Shown here piece by piece: positions 50,124 through 59,223 of a DNA stretch of 64,000 bases. The position numbers and the translations under genes were made by a program. The stretch is from JACRCT01 sp036504155 (GTDB lineage: Bacteria; Myxococcota; Myxococcia; Myxococcales; UBA5297): assembly GCA_036504155.1 (NCBI GenBank), contig DASXVQ010000196.1:17554-81553 (forward strand). Direction: 5' to 3'. How positions within the stretch are numbered: the stretch's first letter is position 1; each line of letters starts with the position of its first letter. The notes beneath the pieces were generated by a model. That model did no database searches, was not told where the DNA came from, and saw only the letters and a program-made list of their open reading frames with translations.

Positions 50124-51722
50124 ATGGCCACCGACAAGAGCGCGCCCCAGGCAGCAACTCCTCCAGTCGATTGGCGGGGCCGTACCACCTTGCTGGGCTA
50201 CCTGCGCGACGTGCTGATCGCCGCGCTCATCCTCGGCGCCGGCCTCTACCTCTACTACCAGCACGAGCAGACCGGCCGGAGGATCCGCGCCCTTGGCAAG
50301 GAAGCCAAGGAGTTCATGCTCAAGGACAACACCAAGGCCTACGGCGAGGCCGAGAAGCGCCTGCTGGAGATGACCTCGCTCGACTCGAGCTACCCGTTCG
50401 CGCTGGCGTCGCTGGGCGAGCTGTACGCCACGCGCTGGATGGACATGGGCATCGAGGGCGACGCCGCCAACGCCAAGAAGTACACCGAGCTGGCTGAGAA
50501 GACCGACGCCAAGATCAACGAGCGCTTCGGCGCGGTGATCATGGTCAAGCTCGGCGAGAAGAAGTACGAGGACGCCGCCAAGTACGCCTCGGAGATCACC
50601 AAGCAGGCCGCCAGCTCGCACGTCGTCAACGGCTACGGCCGCGCGCTGCGGGGCCTGGGCCGCCTGGACGAGGCCCGCATCGCGCTCAAGAAGAGCGCGG
50701 ACACCGAGTGGCGCAACCCGCGCTTCGCCTGCGACTACGCCGACGTCTTCTTCGAGGACGGCGACTTCGTCAACGCCCAGGCCTTCTACGCCAAGGGCGT
50801 CGAGGCCAACAGCGACCACCTGCGCTCCCTGGTCGGCCGCTCCCGCGCGCAGCTGGCCCGCGGCCAGAAGATCAAGGAAGCCTACGACACCCTCACCGAC
50901 GTGCTGGCCCGCCCCACCGAGCAGCTGCCCCCCAAGGTCAAGGCGATGGCGCTGACCGGCATGAGCGAGATGCGCGGCCTGGAGCAGAAGTTCGACGAGG
51001 CGCTCAAGCTCGCCGACGAGGCCATCGCCTCCTACCCCAACTACTCCTGGGCCCACTTCGCCAAGGCGCGCATCCTCTCGGTGCAGAAGGACGCCCCGGG
51101 CGCGGCGGCCGAGTTCGACAAGACCCTCGAGCTCGACCGGTACGTGCCGGAGTTCTACTACAACGGCTCCAACGCGATGATGGACGCCGGTGACGCGGTC
51201 AAGGCCCAGGCGCTGCTCGACGCGTACCTCAAGTCGCTCAAGGAGGACGACCGCTTCCACCTGGCCTACGGCAACCTGCTGATGAAGGTGAACAAGCCGG
51301 AGGACGCGCTCAAGCACTACGAGCAGGCCATCAACCTCAACAACTTCAACGCCGTCGCCCACTACGCCAAGGGCGCCGCGCTCTTCGACGCCCGCGCAAC
51401 CTTCCTGACCGACCCCAAGGACACCAAGAAGCGCGACGAGCTGTTCGAGAGCTCCAAGAAGGAGCTCGACCTGGCGCTCGAGGTCCAGGAGTACTTCCCG
51501 GCCGCCCACTCCAAGCTCGGCGACATCCTCTTCGAGAAGCAGGAGTGGGGCGACGGCTGCCAGTCCTACGCGCAGGCGCTGATGCAGATGAAGACCCTGC
51601 AGGCCCCGCGCGAGCGCATGACCGAGCTGCGCGACCGCATCAACGACCGCCTCATCAAGGAGGCGAAGAAGCGCGACGTGGCCAAGGCCTGGATGGACGA
51701 GACCGGCAAGCTGATCCGCTAG
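50124..51722 (+). CDS. Membrane-anchored TPR protein
   Basis: 532 aa. A single N-terminal membrane helix (about 29-46) leads into a domain of helical repeats from about 60 to 505. TPR-like units are visible, for example FALASLGELYATRW, VNGYGRALRGLGRLDEARIALKK, AHFAKARILSVQKDAPGAAAEFDKTLEL and HLAYGNLLMKVNKPEDALKHYEQAI. Probably a scaffold on the outer face of the inner membrane. GAGGAG precedes the ATG. Its promoter and a strong terminator make it a single-gene unit. Partner unknown. Confidence 0.88.
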   Translation: MATDKSAPQAATPPVDWRGRTTLLGYLRDVLIAALILGAGLYLYYQHEQTGRRIRALGKEAKEFMLKDNTKAYGEAEKRLLEMTSLDSSYPFALASLGELYATRWMDMGIEGDAANAKKYTELAEKTDAKINERFGAVIMVKLGEKKYEDAAKYASEITKQAASSHVVNGYGRALRGLGRLDEARIALKKSADTEWRNPRFACDYADVFFEDGDFVNAQAFYAKGVEANSDHLRSLVGRSRAQLARGQKIKEAYDTLTDVLARPTEQLPPKVKAMALTGMSEMRGLEQKFDEALKLADEAIASYPNYSWAHFAKARILSVQKDAPGAAAEFDKTLELDRYVPEFYYNGSNAMMDAGDAVKAQALLDAYLKSLKEDDRFHLAYGNLLMKVNKPEDALKHYEQAINLNNFNAVAHYAKGAALFDARATFLTDPKDTKKRDELFESSKKELDLALEVQEYFPAAHSKLGDILFEKQEWGDGCQSYAQALMQMKTLQAPRERMTELRDRINDRLIKEAKKRDVAKAWMDETGKLIR

Positions 51723-51756
51723 CCTCGCCTCCCGCTTCGGGCCCGGCAGTTTCGAG

Positions 51757-51796
51757 GGGCGTCGGACTCCGGTCCGGCGCCCTTCTCCTTTTTTTT
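51757..51796 (+). terminator. Strong rho-independent terminator
   Basis: GGGCGTCGGAC, 4-nt loop TCCG, GTCCGGCGCCC (one G-U pair in RNA), then TTCTCC and eight T. 34 nt behind the TPR gene. Confidence 0.88.
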
Positions 51797-51859
51797 CGCT
51801 TTCGGGGGTGCGGCCGACTGCCGTCGCCTGCGGTGAGTAGCGTTGGGTCCGAGGTGGTG

Positions 51860-52540
51860 ATGATTCGTCTGCTCGCCGCTGGGATCGTCAGCCTGCTTGC
51901 CTTGGGAGTGGCCGAGCCCCCGGCGCCCGTGCCCCCGCCGACCGAGCGCAAGGTCGTCACCCTCGACCCGACCAACCTCGAGATCATCAAGCGGGAGTCG
52001 GGGCCGGTGAATTACTACAGCATCGTCCACTCGGCCGGAGACGGCTCCTTCATCCACTCGGCCTACCGCCCGCCGTACCCGACCGCGGTGCTCGGCTACC
52101 AGGTGCCCGACGAGCTGCGCCAGTCCTTGGCCAAGATCCGCTGGAAGTGGCGCGCCCGGGTCCTGCCGGTCGGGGGCAACGAGTGCGAGCGCGGCAAGGA
52201 GGACTCCGCCGCGACCATCTACCTCACCTGGAAGCGCGGGCTGCGCTGGTACACCCTCAAGTACTGCTGGAGCGCGGTGGGGCCCAAGGGCGCGGTCTGC
52301 GACAAGAAGCGCAACCCGTTCGTGGCCCAGGACACGGTCATCGTCGAGAGCGGCGGCCCGCTCGACGAGTGGAAGACCGTCGAGGTCGACCTCGACGCCG
52401 TGTTCCGCAGCCACTTCGCCGGCGGCGACCCCAACGCCGGCGTCCCCGCCTTCGGCGGCTTCGGCATCATGAGCGACGGCGACCAGACGCAGAGCCTGAG
52501 CGAGGCGGACTTCGCCGGGTTCGCGCTGGAGTTGAGGTAG
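51860..52540 (+). CDS. DUF3047 exported protein
   Basis: 226 aa with a signal peptide (1-18). The body has the DUF3047 pattern: GYQVPDELRQSLAKIRWKWRAR, DSAATIYLTWKRG, LKYCWSA, and the last part GGFGIMSDGDQTQSLSEADFAG. The ATG at 51860 follows a GAGG; a GTG one codon upstream is possible. Family function unknown; predicted periplasmic, beta-sandwich. Confidence 0.8.
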   Translation: MIRLLAAGIVSLLALGVAEPPAPVPPPTERKVVTLDPTNLEIIKRESGPVNYYSIVHSAGDGSFIHSAYRPPYPTAVLGYQVPDELRQSLAKIRWKWRARVLPVGGNECERGKEDSAATIYLTWKRGLRWYTLKYCWSAVGPKGAVCDKKRNPFVAQDTVIVESGGPLDEWKTVEVDLDAVFRSHFAGGDPNAGVPAFGGFGIMSDGDQTQSLSEADFAGFALELR

Positions 52541-52797
52541 GAAGGCCCGCCCCCAGCCCCTCCCAGTCGACTTGGCTCTCCCGCGCTCTGCCTCGATGGC
52601 GCTCCTCGGCTATTCGACGGCCGGGCTCCTGAACGGCGAGGGAGGGGAGCTCGGCTGTGCTCGACTCGACCTCCTCGGAACGCGGCGCACGACGATTGAC
52701 CCTCGTCTTCGAGATCCCGTGTTCTCGGGATCGTCTTCGGCACAGAGGACCGCGGGCGGCGGCTTTGATCCACCCGCGACGAGCTCGGAAGCGCTGC

Positions 52798-53832
52798 CTA
52801 CTCGCAGTCGGCCACCACCGGCACGCACTCCGCCGAGCGGCACTCCTCCAGCCGCGTCGCGCGCCAAGCGCCGGGGCTGCCGTCCTGGCGGACCTGGATG
52901 ACCTTCCACTCGCAGATGCGGTCGCCGTCGGGGTCCGCCTGGCGGCCGGCGACCAGCGCGTGGCGCACGCCCGGCTCCAGCCGCTGGCTCCACACCTTGA
53001 GCAAGGCGACCTTCTCCGCCTGCAGCGGCGGCCTGGTCTGCGAGAACAGCGGCTTGGCCGCGGCGCGCAGCGACTCCTTGTCGTGGCCCTGGTAGCCCTC
53101 GCGCGGCGCGCGCCGGCCCGAGCCCACGAAGTCGTCCTTGCCCACGTTGAGGACCAGCTCGCCCACCGCGCGCGGCGTCTGCGTGTGCTGCTGCAGATCG
53201 CCGCCCCAGACCTCCAGGCGGACGCGGCGGCGGCCGGGCTTGAGCTTGTTCACCGCGCGCGCCCAGGCCAGCGAGAGCTCGGTGGGCTCCTCGTCGCCGG
53301 CCGCCGGGTGCAGGTCGAAGCGCCAGGTCGTCAGCTGCCGGTCCTCCTCGGGCGAGGACGACAGGCGCAGCGCGCCGTGGAGGACCCCGGCGCCGCCGTC
53401 GAAGGGCTTGCCGTCGACGAACATCCGCACGAAGTAGCCCGACTCGGGCGGGAAGATGGGCCGCAGGCCCGACACCGCGATGGGCGTGTTGGCCAGCGAC
53501 CGCTCGAGGTAGACGCGGGCGTAGAGCGAGTCGCGGCGTGAGAACGCGCTGGCGAACCTGGACTCCATCTCCCTGGGCGGCTCGATGGACACCCGCGAGA
53601 AGACGACCTGGCTCTGGTAGCGCTGGTGCACGTCGCTGACGAACCAGGCGTCCTGGTGCGGCCGGGCGAAGCCAAGGGGCATCGCCGCCACCGCGGTCGG
53701 CCCGGCGGGGATGCCGGCGGGGGCCGTGCGGGGCGCAGGCTGCTCCTCGGCTGGGGCCTTCGCCGCCTGCGCCGGCGGCGCGGGAGCCGCTCCGAAGGCC
53801 AACAGGCTGAGGATGGCGAGGCAGGCGTTCAT
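52798..53832 (-). CDS. Exported protein of unknown function
   Basis: 344 aa. Signal peptide followed by an Ala/Pro linker to about residue 50. The body is probably beta-rich: WFVSDVHQRYQSQVVFSRVSIE, YFVRMFVDGKPFDG, VRLEVWGGDLQQHTQ, with an EPTELSLAWARAVNKL segment. Two Cys pairs near the C-terminus (ICEWKV, EECRSAECVPVVADCE). I do not recognise the family. The gap 52541-52797 behind it has no gene. Confidence 0.72.
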   Translation of the reverse strand: MNACLAILSLLAFGAAPAPPAQAAKAPAEEQPAPRTAPAGIPAGPTAVAAMPLGFARPHQDAWFVSDVHQRYQSQVVFSRVSIEPPREMESRFASAFSRRDSLYARVYLERSLANTPIAVSGLRPIFPPESGYFVRMFVDGKPFDGGAGVLHGALRLSSSPEEDRQLTTWRFDLHPAAGDEEPTELSLAWARAVNKLKPGRRRVRLEVWGGDLQQHTQTPRAVGELVLNVGKDDFVGSGRRAPREGYQGHDKESLRAAAKPLFSQTRPPLQAEKVALLKVWSQRLEPGVRHALVAGRQADPDGDRICEWKVIQVRQDGSPGAWRATRLEECRSAECVPVVADCE

Positions 53833-53927
53833 CGGTTCGGCGGAAGCCTAGCCCACCGGCCTGCCGGGGAGCAGGGCCGTGCCGCCTCGCGGCTGCGCCC
53901 CCACCTTCGGGAATGGAGGGGAATGCC

Positions 53928-54446
53928 GTGGCGGCCGACATCGGAATGCTGATCTTGCGCGTGTTCGTGGGCCTGCAGCTGGCCTCGCACGGTTCCCAGA
54001 AGCTCTTTGGCTTGTTCGGCGGCCACGGCCCCGCAGGCACCGGCGGCTTCTTCGAGAGCTTGGGGTTCAAGCCGGGCCGACTCTTCGCGGTGGCCGCGGG
54101 CGCCGGGGAATTCGGCGGCGGGCTCTTGCTCGCTCTCGGCTGGCTGACCCCGCTCGCCGCGGCGGCCATCGTGGCCACCATGCTCACCGCCATCGCGGTC
54201 GTCCATGCGGACAAGGGCTTCTTCGCCACCGAGGGAGGCTTCGAGCTGCCGCTGCTCCTCGCCGTCATCGCCGTCTGCGTCACCTTCATGGGCCCCGGCG
54301 CCATCTCGATCGACCGCGCGCTCGGCTGGAACCTGTCCGGGTGGCTGTGGGGCGTCATCGCCGCGGCGCTGGGCGTGCTCGGCGCGGTGGCCTCCTTGGC
54401 GATCAGGGGCATCGGCCACCGGGCCGGGGAGCGGGCGTCGGCGTAG
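53928..54446 (+). CDS. DoxX-family membrane protein
   Basis: 172 aa with four membrane helices. The first carries the DoxX signature GMLILRVFVGLQLASHGSQKLFG, followed by GHGPAGTGGFFESLGFKPG. DoxX proteins are small inner-membrane proteins linked to redox or sulfur metabolism or thiol homeostasis, often of unknown activity. Start: the GTG at 53928 has GGAGGGG seven nt upstream; an ATG at 53913 lies inside that sequence and is less likely. Confidence 0.87.
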   Translation: MAADIGMLILRVFVGLQLASHGSQKLFGLFGGHGPAGTGGFFESLGFKPGRLFAVAAGAGEFGGGLLLALGWLTPLAAAAIVATMLTAIAVVHADKGFFATEGGFELPLLLAVIAVCVTFMGPGAISIDRALGWNLSGWLWGVIAAALGVLGAVASLAIRGIGHRAGERASA

Positions 54447-54597
54447 CGGCCAGCCGGGCTCCTCGATGCGGCCGTCGTGAGACGCCGCCGTGGCCGTTCT
54501 TCTTGTTGTTGGGGCCGCCGGGCAGGCGGGCGCGCCTCGCCCCGGCCCTCGCCGACAAAACCGGCAGCCCGACGGCACGAGGCTGTTAGGTTGCGGC

Positions 54598-55257
54598 ATG
54601 CACCGAATCGAACTGACCGCGATGCGCTCCAGCAAGCTCCGCTGGGAGAAGCTGGTGGCCGACCTGCCGCCGACCTTGGAGTCGCTGGGCCTCGCCCAGG
54701 ACGACAAGGCCTCCGATGGCGAGGCCGTGGTGATCGACCAGGGAGAGGACGGCTGCACCATCCTCCTTCCCAAGGTCGCGCTCGCCCGACGCGCGGCCCG
54801 GGCGCTCGCCGCCCGCTCCGGCGTCGACGTGATGCTCTTCGAGGTGGTGGGCAGCGCGAGCACCAAGCGGTTCCGCTTCCGCACCACCGCCTTTCGCGCG
54901 ACCGCCGCCGGAGCGCTGCTCGCCGCCGAGGGCACGGAGCTCGACCTGGAGGACCCCGAGGAGACCTGGGGCGGCGGCACGCTGGAAGTGCAGGCGAACC
55001 GGGTCCTCGATCTGTTCGCGGACCTCCTGCGGTCCGGCAGGACGTTCAACCTGGGCTACCGCAAGAAGGCCAAGGGCCGTCCCTCCACTCCGCGCGTCGC
55101 GACCCTGCTCTCCACCCTGCAGAAGGCGCGAGCCTTCGAGGCGGTGCCCCAGGCCGACGGCCGCGTGGCGCTGCAGATGGAGCTGGCCACCGGCGGAAAG
55201 CAGATGAGCTTCTGCACCGCCGCGGAGCACGAGGAGCTGGAGCAACTGCTCGGGTAG
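54598..55257 (+). CDS. Cytosolic protein of unknown function
   Basis: 219 aa with no signal peptide or membrane helix. Balanced alpha/beta composition, with DGEAVVIDQGEDGCTILLPKVALARRAARALAARSGVDVMLFEVVG and a C-terminal CTAAEHEELEQLL. No motif I can assign. The ATG is weakly supported (AGGTTGCGGC). Convergent with a small gene that ends 13 nt away. Confidence 0.68.
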   Translation: MHRIELTAMRSSKLRWEKLVADLPPTLESLGLAQDDKASDGEAVVIDQGEDGCTILLPKVALARRAARALAARSGVDVMLFEVVGSASTKRFRFRTTAFRATAAGALLAAEGTELDLEDPEETWGGGTLEVQANRVLDLFADLLRSGRTFNLGYRKKAKGRPSTPRVATLLSTLQKARAFEAVPQADGRVALQMELATGGKQMSFCTAAEHEELEQLLG

Positions 55258-55270
55258 CGGACCGCGTCGC

Positions 55271-55510
55271 TCAGGCCCCGCGGACCAGCCGCTCGATCTC
55301 CCTGCGCTTCTCCTCGGACAATCCTGCGGCGAGCTCGGACGGGCCCTGGTCGAGGAAGTCCTCGAAGGACTGGTCCTCGGTCCAGGCTTCGCCTTCGTAG
55401 GACTGCAGGTGCTCGGAGCGGGTCCAGTGGATCGTGCCCGCGACGATCTGGGCGTCGATCGCGATCTCGACGCCGTTCTCCACGCTGTACTGGGTGACGT
55501 GGGTGGGCAC
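55271..55510 (-). CDS. 79-aa acidic protein of unknown function
   Basis: 79 aa from a GTG with AGGA upstream. Acidic; one beta segment (VEIAIDAQIVAGTIHWTRSEH), then an amphipathic stretch and a C-terminal helix (LSEEKRREIERLVRG). Function unknown; could be an adaptor or antitoxin-like protein. It has good codon composition but no other support, 40 nt behind acs on the same strand. Confidence 0.5.
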   Translation of the reverse strand: MPTHVTQYSVENGVEIAIDAQIVAGTIHWTRSEHLQSYEGEAWTEDQSFEDFLDQGPSELAAGLSEEKRREIERLVRGA

Positions 55511-55549
55511 GGGCCGATCCTACAGACAGGGTTGTCCGCTCCCTAGGAG

Positions 55550-57466
55550 TCATTCCTCCAGCGTCGAGAGGTCTCCCTCCGGCAACCCCTGCGCCCTGGC
55601 CTTGAGCAGCCGCCGCATGATCTTCCCGCTGCGCGTCTTGGGCAGCGCCGGGACGAATTCCACCTTCTCCGGCCGGGCGATGGGCCCCATCTCCCTGCCC
55701 ACGTGCTGGATCAGCTCCTCCGCCAGCGCCGGGCTCCCCTCGCGGCCGGACCGCAGCTGCACGTAGGCCCAGATGGCGTTGCCCTTCACCTCGTGCGGGA
55801 TGGCGATGGCCGCCGCCTCCGCCACCGCCGGGTGGCTCACCAGCGCCGACTCGATCTCCGCGGTCCCCAGCCGGTAACCGCTGACTTTGATGACGTCGTC
55901 GACGCGGCCGATGATCCAGAAGTAGCCGTCCTTGTCGACCCGCGCCGAGTCGCCGGTGAAGTACTTGCCGGGGAAGGTCGACCAGTACTGCTTCACGTAG
56001 CGCTCCGGGTCGCGGTAGACGCCGCGCAGCATCGCCGGCCAGGGGTTGGTGAGGACCAGCTTGCCCTCCTCGCCCACCTTGGTCGGCGTGCCGTCGTCGT
56101 TGAGCACCTGCGCGCCGATGCCCGGCAGCGGCTTGGTCGCCGACCCGGGCTTGAGCGGGGTCGAGGGGACGGGCGAGATCATGAACATGCCCGTCTCGGT
56201 CTGCCACCAGGTGTCGATGATGGGGCAGCGCCCGCCGCCGATGACGCGGTGGTACCAGCGCCAGGCCTCGGGGTTGATGGGCTCGCCGACCGAGCCGAGC
56301 AGCCGCAGCGTCGACAGGTCGTGCCGGTTGGCCCAGGCCTCGCCGAAGCGCATCAGCCCGCGGATGGCGGTGGGGGCGGCGTAGAGGATGTTCACGCCGT
56401 ACTTCTCGACGATGCGCCACCAGCGGTCGGGGTACGGGAAGGTCGGCGCGCCCTCGTAGATGACGCTGGTCGCGCCCAGGATGAGCGGGCCGTAGACGAT
56501 GTAGCTGTGCCCGGTGATCCACCCCGGGTCCGCCGCGCACCACCAGCGGTCCTCGGCCTTGAGGTCGAAGGCGTACTTGAGCGTCGCCGAGACGCCCACC
56601 ATGTACCCGCCGTGGGTGTGCAGGATGCCCTTGGGCTTGCCGGTGGTCCCCGAGGTGTAGAGCAGGAAGAGCGGGTCCTCGGCGTCCATCACCTCGGTGG
56701 AGCAGCGGCCGCTGCCGGTGCCGCTCATCGGCAGCTGCATCAGCTCGTCGTAGTAGTAGTCGCGCCCCACCTCCATCGGCACCTTCTGGTTGGTGCGCTT
56801 GACCACGATCACGTGCTCCACCGTGCCGGCGCGCTGCAGCGCCTGGTCGGCGATGCCCTTGAGGTCGATCACCTTGCCGCGCATGTAGCCGCCGTCGGCG
56901 GTGACCAGCACCTTGCTCTCCGAGTCCTGGATGCGCTCGGAGAGGGCCTCGACCGAGAAGCCGCCGTAGACCACCGAGTGCACCGCGCCGATCTTGGCGC
57001 AGGCCAGCATGCTGATGGGCAGCTCCAGCACGCGCGGCAGGTAGATGGTGACCCGGTCGCCCTTGCGCACGCCCATGCTCTTGAGGACGTTGGCGAACTG
57101 GCACACCTCGCGGTTGAGCGCGTGGAAGCTCATCGTCCGCAGGCTCCCGTCCTCGCCCTCCCAGATGTAGGCCAGCTTGTTGCGGTTGGCGGTCTCCTGG
57201 TGGCGGTCGAGCGCGCTGGCCACGATGTTGGTCTTGCCGCCCACGAACCAGCGGTAGAAGGGCGCCTTCGCGTCGTCGAGCACCTTGGTCCAGGGCTCGT
57301 ACCAGCGCAGCTCCTTGGCCTCCGTCTCCCAGAACGCGACCGGGTTGGCCGCGGCCGTCTCGCGCAGCGCCTCGTAGGCGTGGCGCTCGTGGCGCGCCCC
57401 GACCGACCTCTCGTCCGGCGTCCAGATCTCGCCCACGCCCTCGCCCGCCTGCTGCTCGCCCGCCAT
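55550..57466 (-). CDS. acsA: Acetyl-CoA synthetase
   Basis: 638 aa, full length for the family. Adenylate-forming motifs: YTSGTTGKPKG, GSVGEPINPEAW, DTWWQTETG, YFTGDSARVDKDGYFWIIGRVDDVIKVSG and the C-terminal PKTRSGKIMRR with the Lys acetylated in other bacteria to switch the enzyme off. Converts acetate, ATP and CoA to acetyl-CoA, AMP and PPi. GGAGG six nt before the ATG fixes the start. Probably monocistronic, perhaps with the 79-aa gene behind it. Confidence 0.96.
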   Translation of the reverse strand: MAGEQQAGEGVGEIWTPDERSVGARHERHAYEALRETAAANPVAFWETEAKELRWYEPWTKVLDDAKAPFYRWFVGGKTNIVASALDRHQETANRNKLAYIWEGEDGSLRTMSFHALNREVCQFANVLKSMGVRKGDRVTIYLPRVLELPISMLACAKIGAVHSVVYGGFSVEALSERIQDSESKVLVTADGGYMRGKVIDLKGIADQALQRAGTVEHVIVVKRTNQKVPMEVGRDYYYDELMQLPMSGTGSGRCSTEVMDAEDPLFLLYTSGTTGKPKGILHTHGGYMVGVSATLKYAFDLKAEDRWWCAADPGWITGHSYIVYGPLILGATSVIYEGAPTFPYPDRWWRIVEKYGVNILYAAPTAIRGLMRFGEAWANRHDLSTLRLLGSVGEPINPEAWRWYHRVIGGGRCPIIDTWWQTETGMFMISPVPSTPLKPGSATKPLPGIGAQVLNDDGTPTKVGEEGKLVLTNPWPAMLRGVYRDPERYVKQYWSTFPGKYFTGDSARVDKDGYFWIIGRVDDVIKVSGYRLGTAEIESALVSHPAVAEAAAIAIPHEVKGNAIWAYVQLRSGREGSPALAEELIQHVGREMGPIARPEKVEFVPALPKTRSGKIMRRLLKARAQGLPEGDLSTLEE

Positions 57467-57671
57467 GGCGCCCTCCGTGGAAGCCCGAAGCGGCCCGCCC
57501 GGCAAAACCTTGTCCACGCGGCGCAGGCCCGGCCGCTGCGGTGGGATTCGCCGCCTGCACGGGGGTTGCGGCGGAAGGCGACGGCGCCCCCTTCTGGGGC
57601 GGCGGGCGGGGCCGGGGACGCCCGTCGTGTATCGTCGGACGCCCGACGGTCGAAGGCATCCGGAGACGCCC

Positions 57672-58280
57672 ATGTCCGAGGTCGAAGAAGTGGTCGAGAA
57701 CGCGCTCGAGCAGAGGGAGGGCGCCAAGAGCTGGCTGAACACCACCGCGGCGCTGACCGTGGCGGTGGTCGCCACCTTCCTGGCCCTGTGCAACGTCAAG
57801 GACGACAACATCGTCCAGGCCATGGCGCAGGCGCAGGCCGGCCAGGTCGACACCTGGGCCTACTACCAGGCCAAGAGCACCAAGCAGACCATCGCCGAGG
57901 CGACCGTCGACGAGCTGAAGATGCAGAAGGAGCTGCTGGGCCCGGCGGCGGCGGCGGCGGCGGTGGCCATCCTCGACCGGCGCATCGCCGACTACGAGGG
58001 CAAGGCGAGGAAGTACGAAGCCGAGAAGGCGGAGATCAAGCAGCACGCCGAGGACCTGGGCCACGAGTACGACCGGCTCAACGTGCGCGACGACCAGTTC
58101 GACATGAGCGAGGCGCTGCTCTCGGTCGCCATCGCGGTGATCGGCGTCTCGGTGCTCGCCGAGAAGAAGAAGCTGTTCGCCTTCGCGCTCATCCTGGCGG
58201 CGGCCGGGCTGGTGCTGGGCGTCGCCGGCTTCGCCTCGCTGTCCTGGCACCCGGACTGGCTCGCCAAGCTGCTCACCTGA
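57672..58280 (+). CDS. DUF4337 membrane protein
   Basis: 202 aa. One membrane helix (about 27-43), a long charged coiled-coil-like middle (ADYEGKARKYEAEKAEIKQ), then two helices near the C-terminus (about 145-190). The pattern SWLNTTAALTVAVVATFLALCNVK and YYQAKSTKQ matches DUF4337. Function unknown, inner membrane. GGAG precedes the ATG. Divergent from acsA. Confidence 0.82.
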   Translation: MSEVEEVVENALEQREGAKSWLNTTAALTVAVVATFLALCNVKDDNIVQAMAQAQAGQVDTWAYYQAKSTKQTIAEATVDELKMQKELLGPAAAAAAVAILDRRIADYEGKARKYEAEKAEIKQHAEDLGHEYDRLNVRDDQFDMSEALLSVAIAVIGVSVLAEKKKLFAFALILAAAGLVLGVAGFASLSWHPDWLAKLLT

Positions 58281-58400
58281 GCCCGCGGCGGCGGTCCTGC
58301 GCGCCCGCTCCGTTCGCGCCCCGGCCAGGCCCCGGCGGCGCGCCTCCCGCTACGCCCGGAGGGGTCGACGCCCCTTCGACCGCCCTGCTAACCTGACCGG

Positions 58401-59189
58401 GTGCACGCGAGACACCTCGTCCCGAACGCCGTCACGCTCGCGAACATCACGTTCGGGTTCCTGAGCATCGTCGCCTCGGCGCAGGGCCGCTTCCAGCACG
58501 CCTGCTACCTCGTCTTCTTCGCCGCCCTGTGCGACATGCTCGACGGGCGGCTGGCGCGGATGCTGAACGCGACCTCCAAGTTCGGGATGGAGCTGGACTC
58601 GCTCTCCGACGCCATCTCCTTCGGCGTGGCGCCGGCGTTCCTCGTCTACCTCTCCTCGCTCAAGGACCTGGGGGCGGCCGGGCTCGCCATCTCGGTGCTG
58701 TTCACGCTCTGCGGCGTGCTGCGGCTGGCGCGCTTCAACGTGACGACCTCCGAGCTGTCCAAGTTCACGTTCCTGGGCTGCCCCATCCCCGCGGCGGCGG
58801 GCTACCTCCTCTCGATGGTCATGGTGCGCGAGAGCATGCCGCTGTGGCTGGTGGCCTTCGGCACCACCTTCGTGGGCCTGTCGATGGTCTCGACCATCAA
58901 GGTCCCGAAGTTCGGGTCCAAGGGCGGGCCGCTGCCGGGCGTCATGCTGTGGATCGCCGCGCCCACCTTCATCGCGCTGCTGGCCAGGCCCAGCGCGCTG
59001 ACCTGGCACCTCTGGAACGGCTGGAACCTGGTGATGCTGGCGACCAACTACGTGCAGCTGTACCGGCTCGGGCACATCGGCCACCGCCACGCGGTGCCGG
59101 TCGCGGCCGGCGCAGCGGCCCTCGCCCCCGGCTCCGCCGCGGCCGGCGGGGAAGAGGACCGCGGCCTGGCGCAGACGCTCGAGAAGTAA
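58401..59189 (+). CDS. pssA: CDP-diacylglycerol-serine O-phosphatidyltransferase
   Basis: 262 aa from a GTG. The CDP-alcohol phosphatidyltransferase motif DMLDGRLARMLNATSKFGMELDSLSD (55-80) keeps every conserved Asp, Gly and Arg. The N-terminal ANITFGFLSIV and about eight hydrophobic segments fit the PssA subfamily. Makes phosphatidylserine from CDP-diacylglycerol and L-serine in the inner membrane, the first step to phosphatidylethanolamine. The C-terminal tail is Ala/Gly-rich. No decarboxylase gene is next to it. Confidence 0.92.
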   Translation: MHARHLVPNAVTLANITFGFLSIVASAQGRFQHACYLVFFAALCDMLDGRLARMLNATSKFGMELDSLSDAISFGVAPAFLVYLSSLKDLGAAGLAISVLFTLCGVLRLARFNVTTSELSKFTFLGCPIPAAAGYLLSMVMVRESMPLWLVAFGTTFVGLSMVSTIKVPKFGSKGGPLPGVMLWIAAPTFIALLARPSALTWHLWNGWNLVMLATNYVQLYRLGHIGHRHAVPVAAGAAALAPGSAAAGGEEDRGLAQTLEK

Positions 59190-59223
59190 GCGCCGGCCCT
59201 CGTCGCTTCGTCCTCGTCGGCTC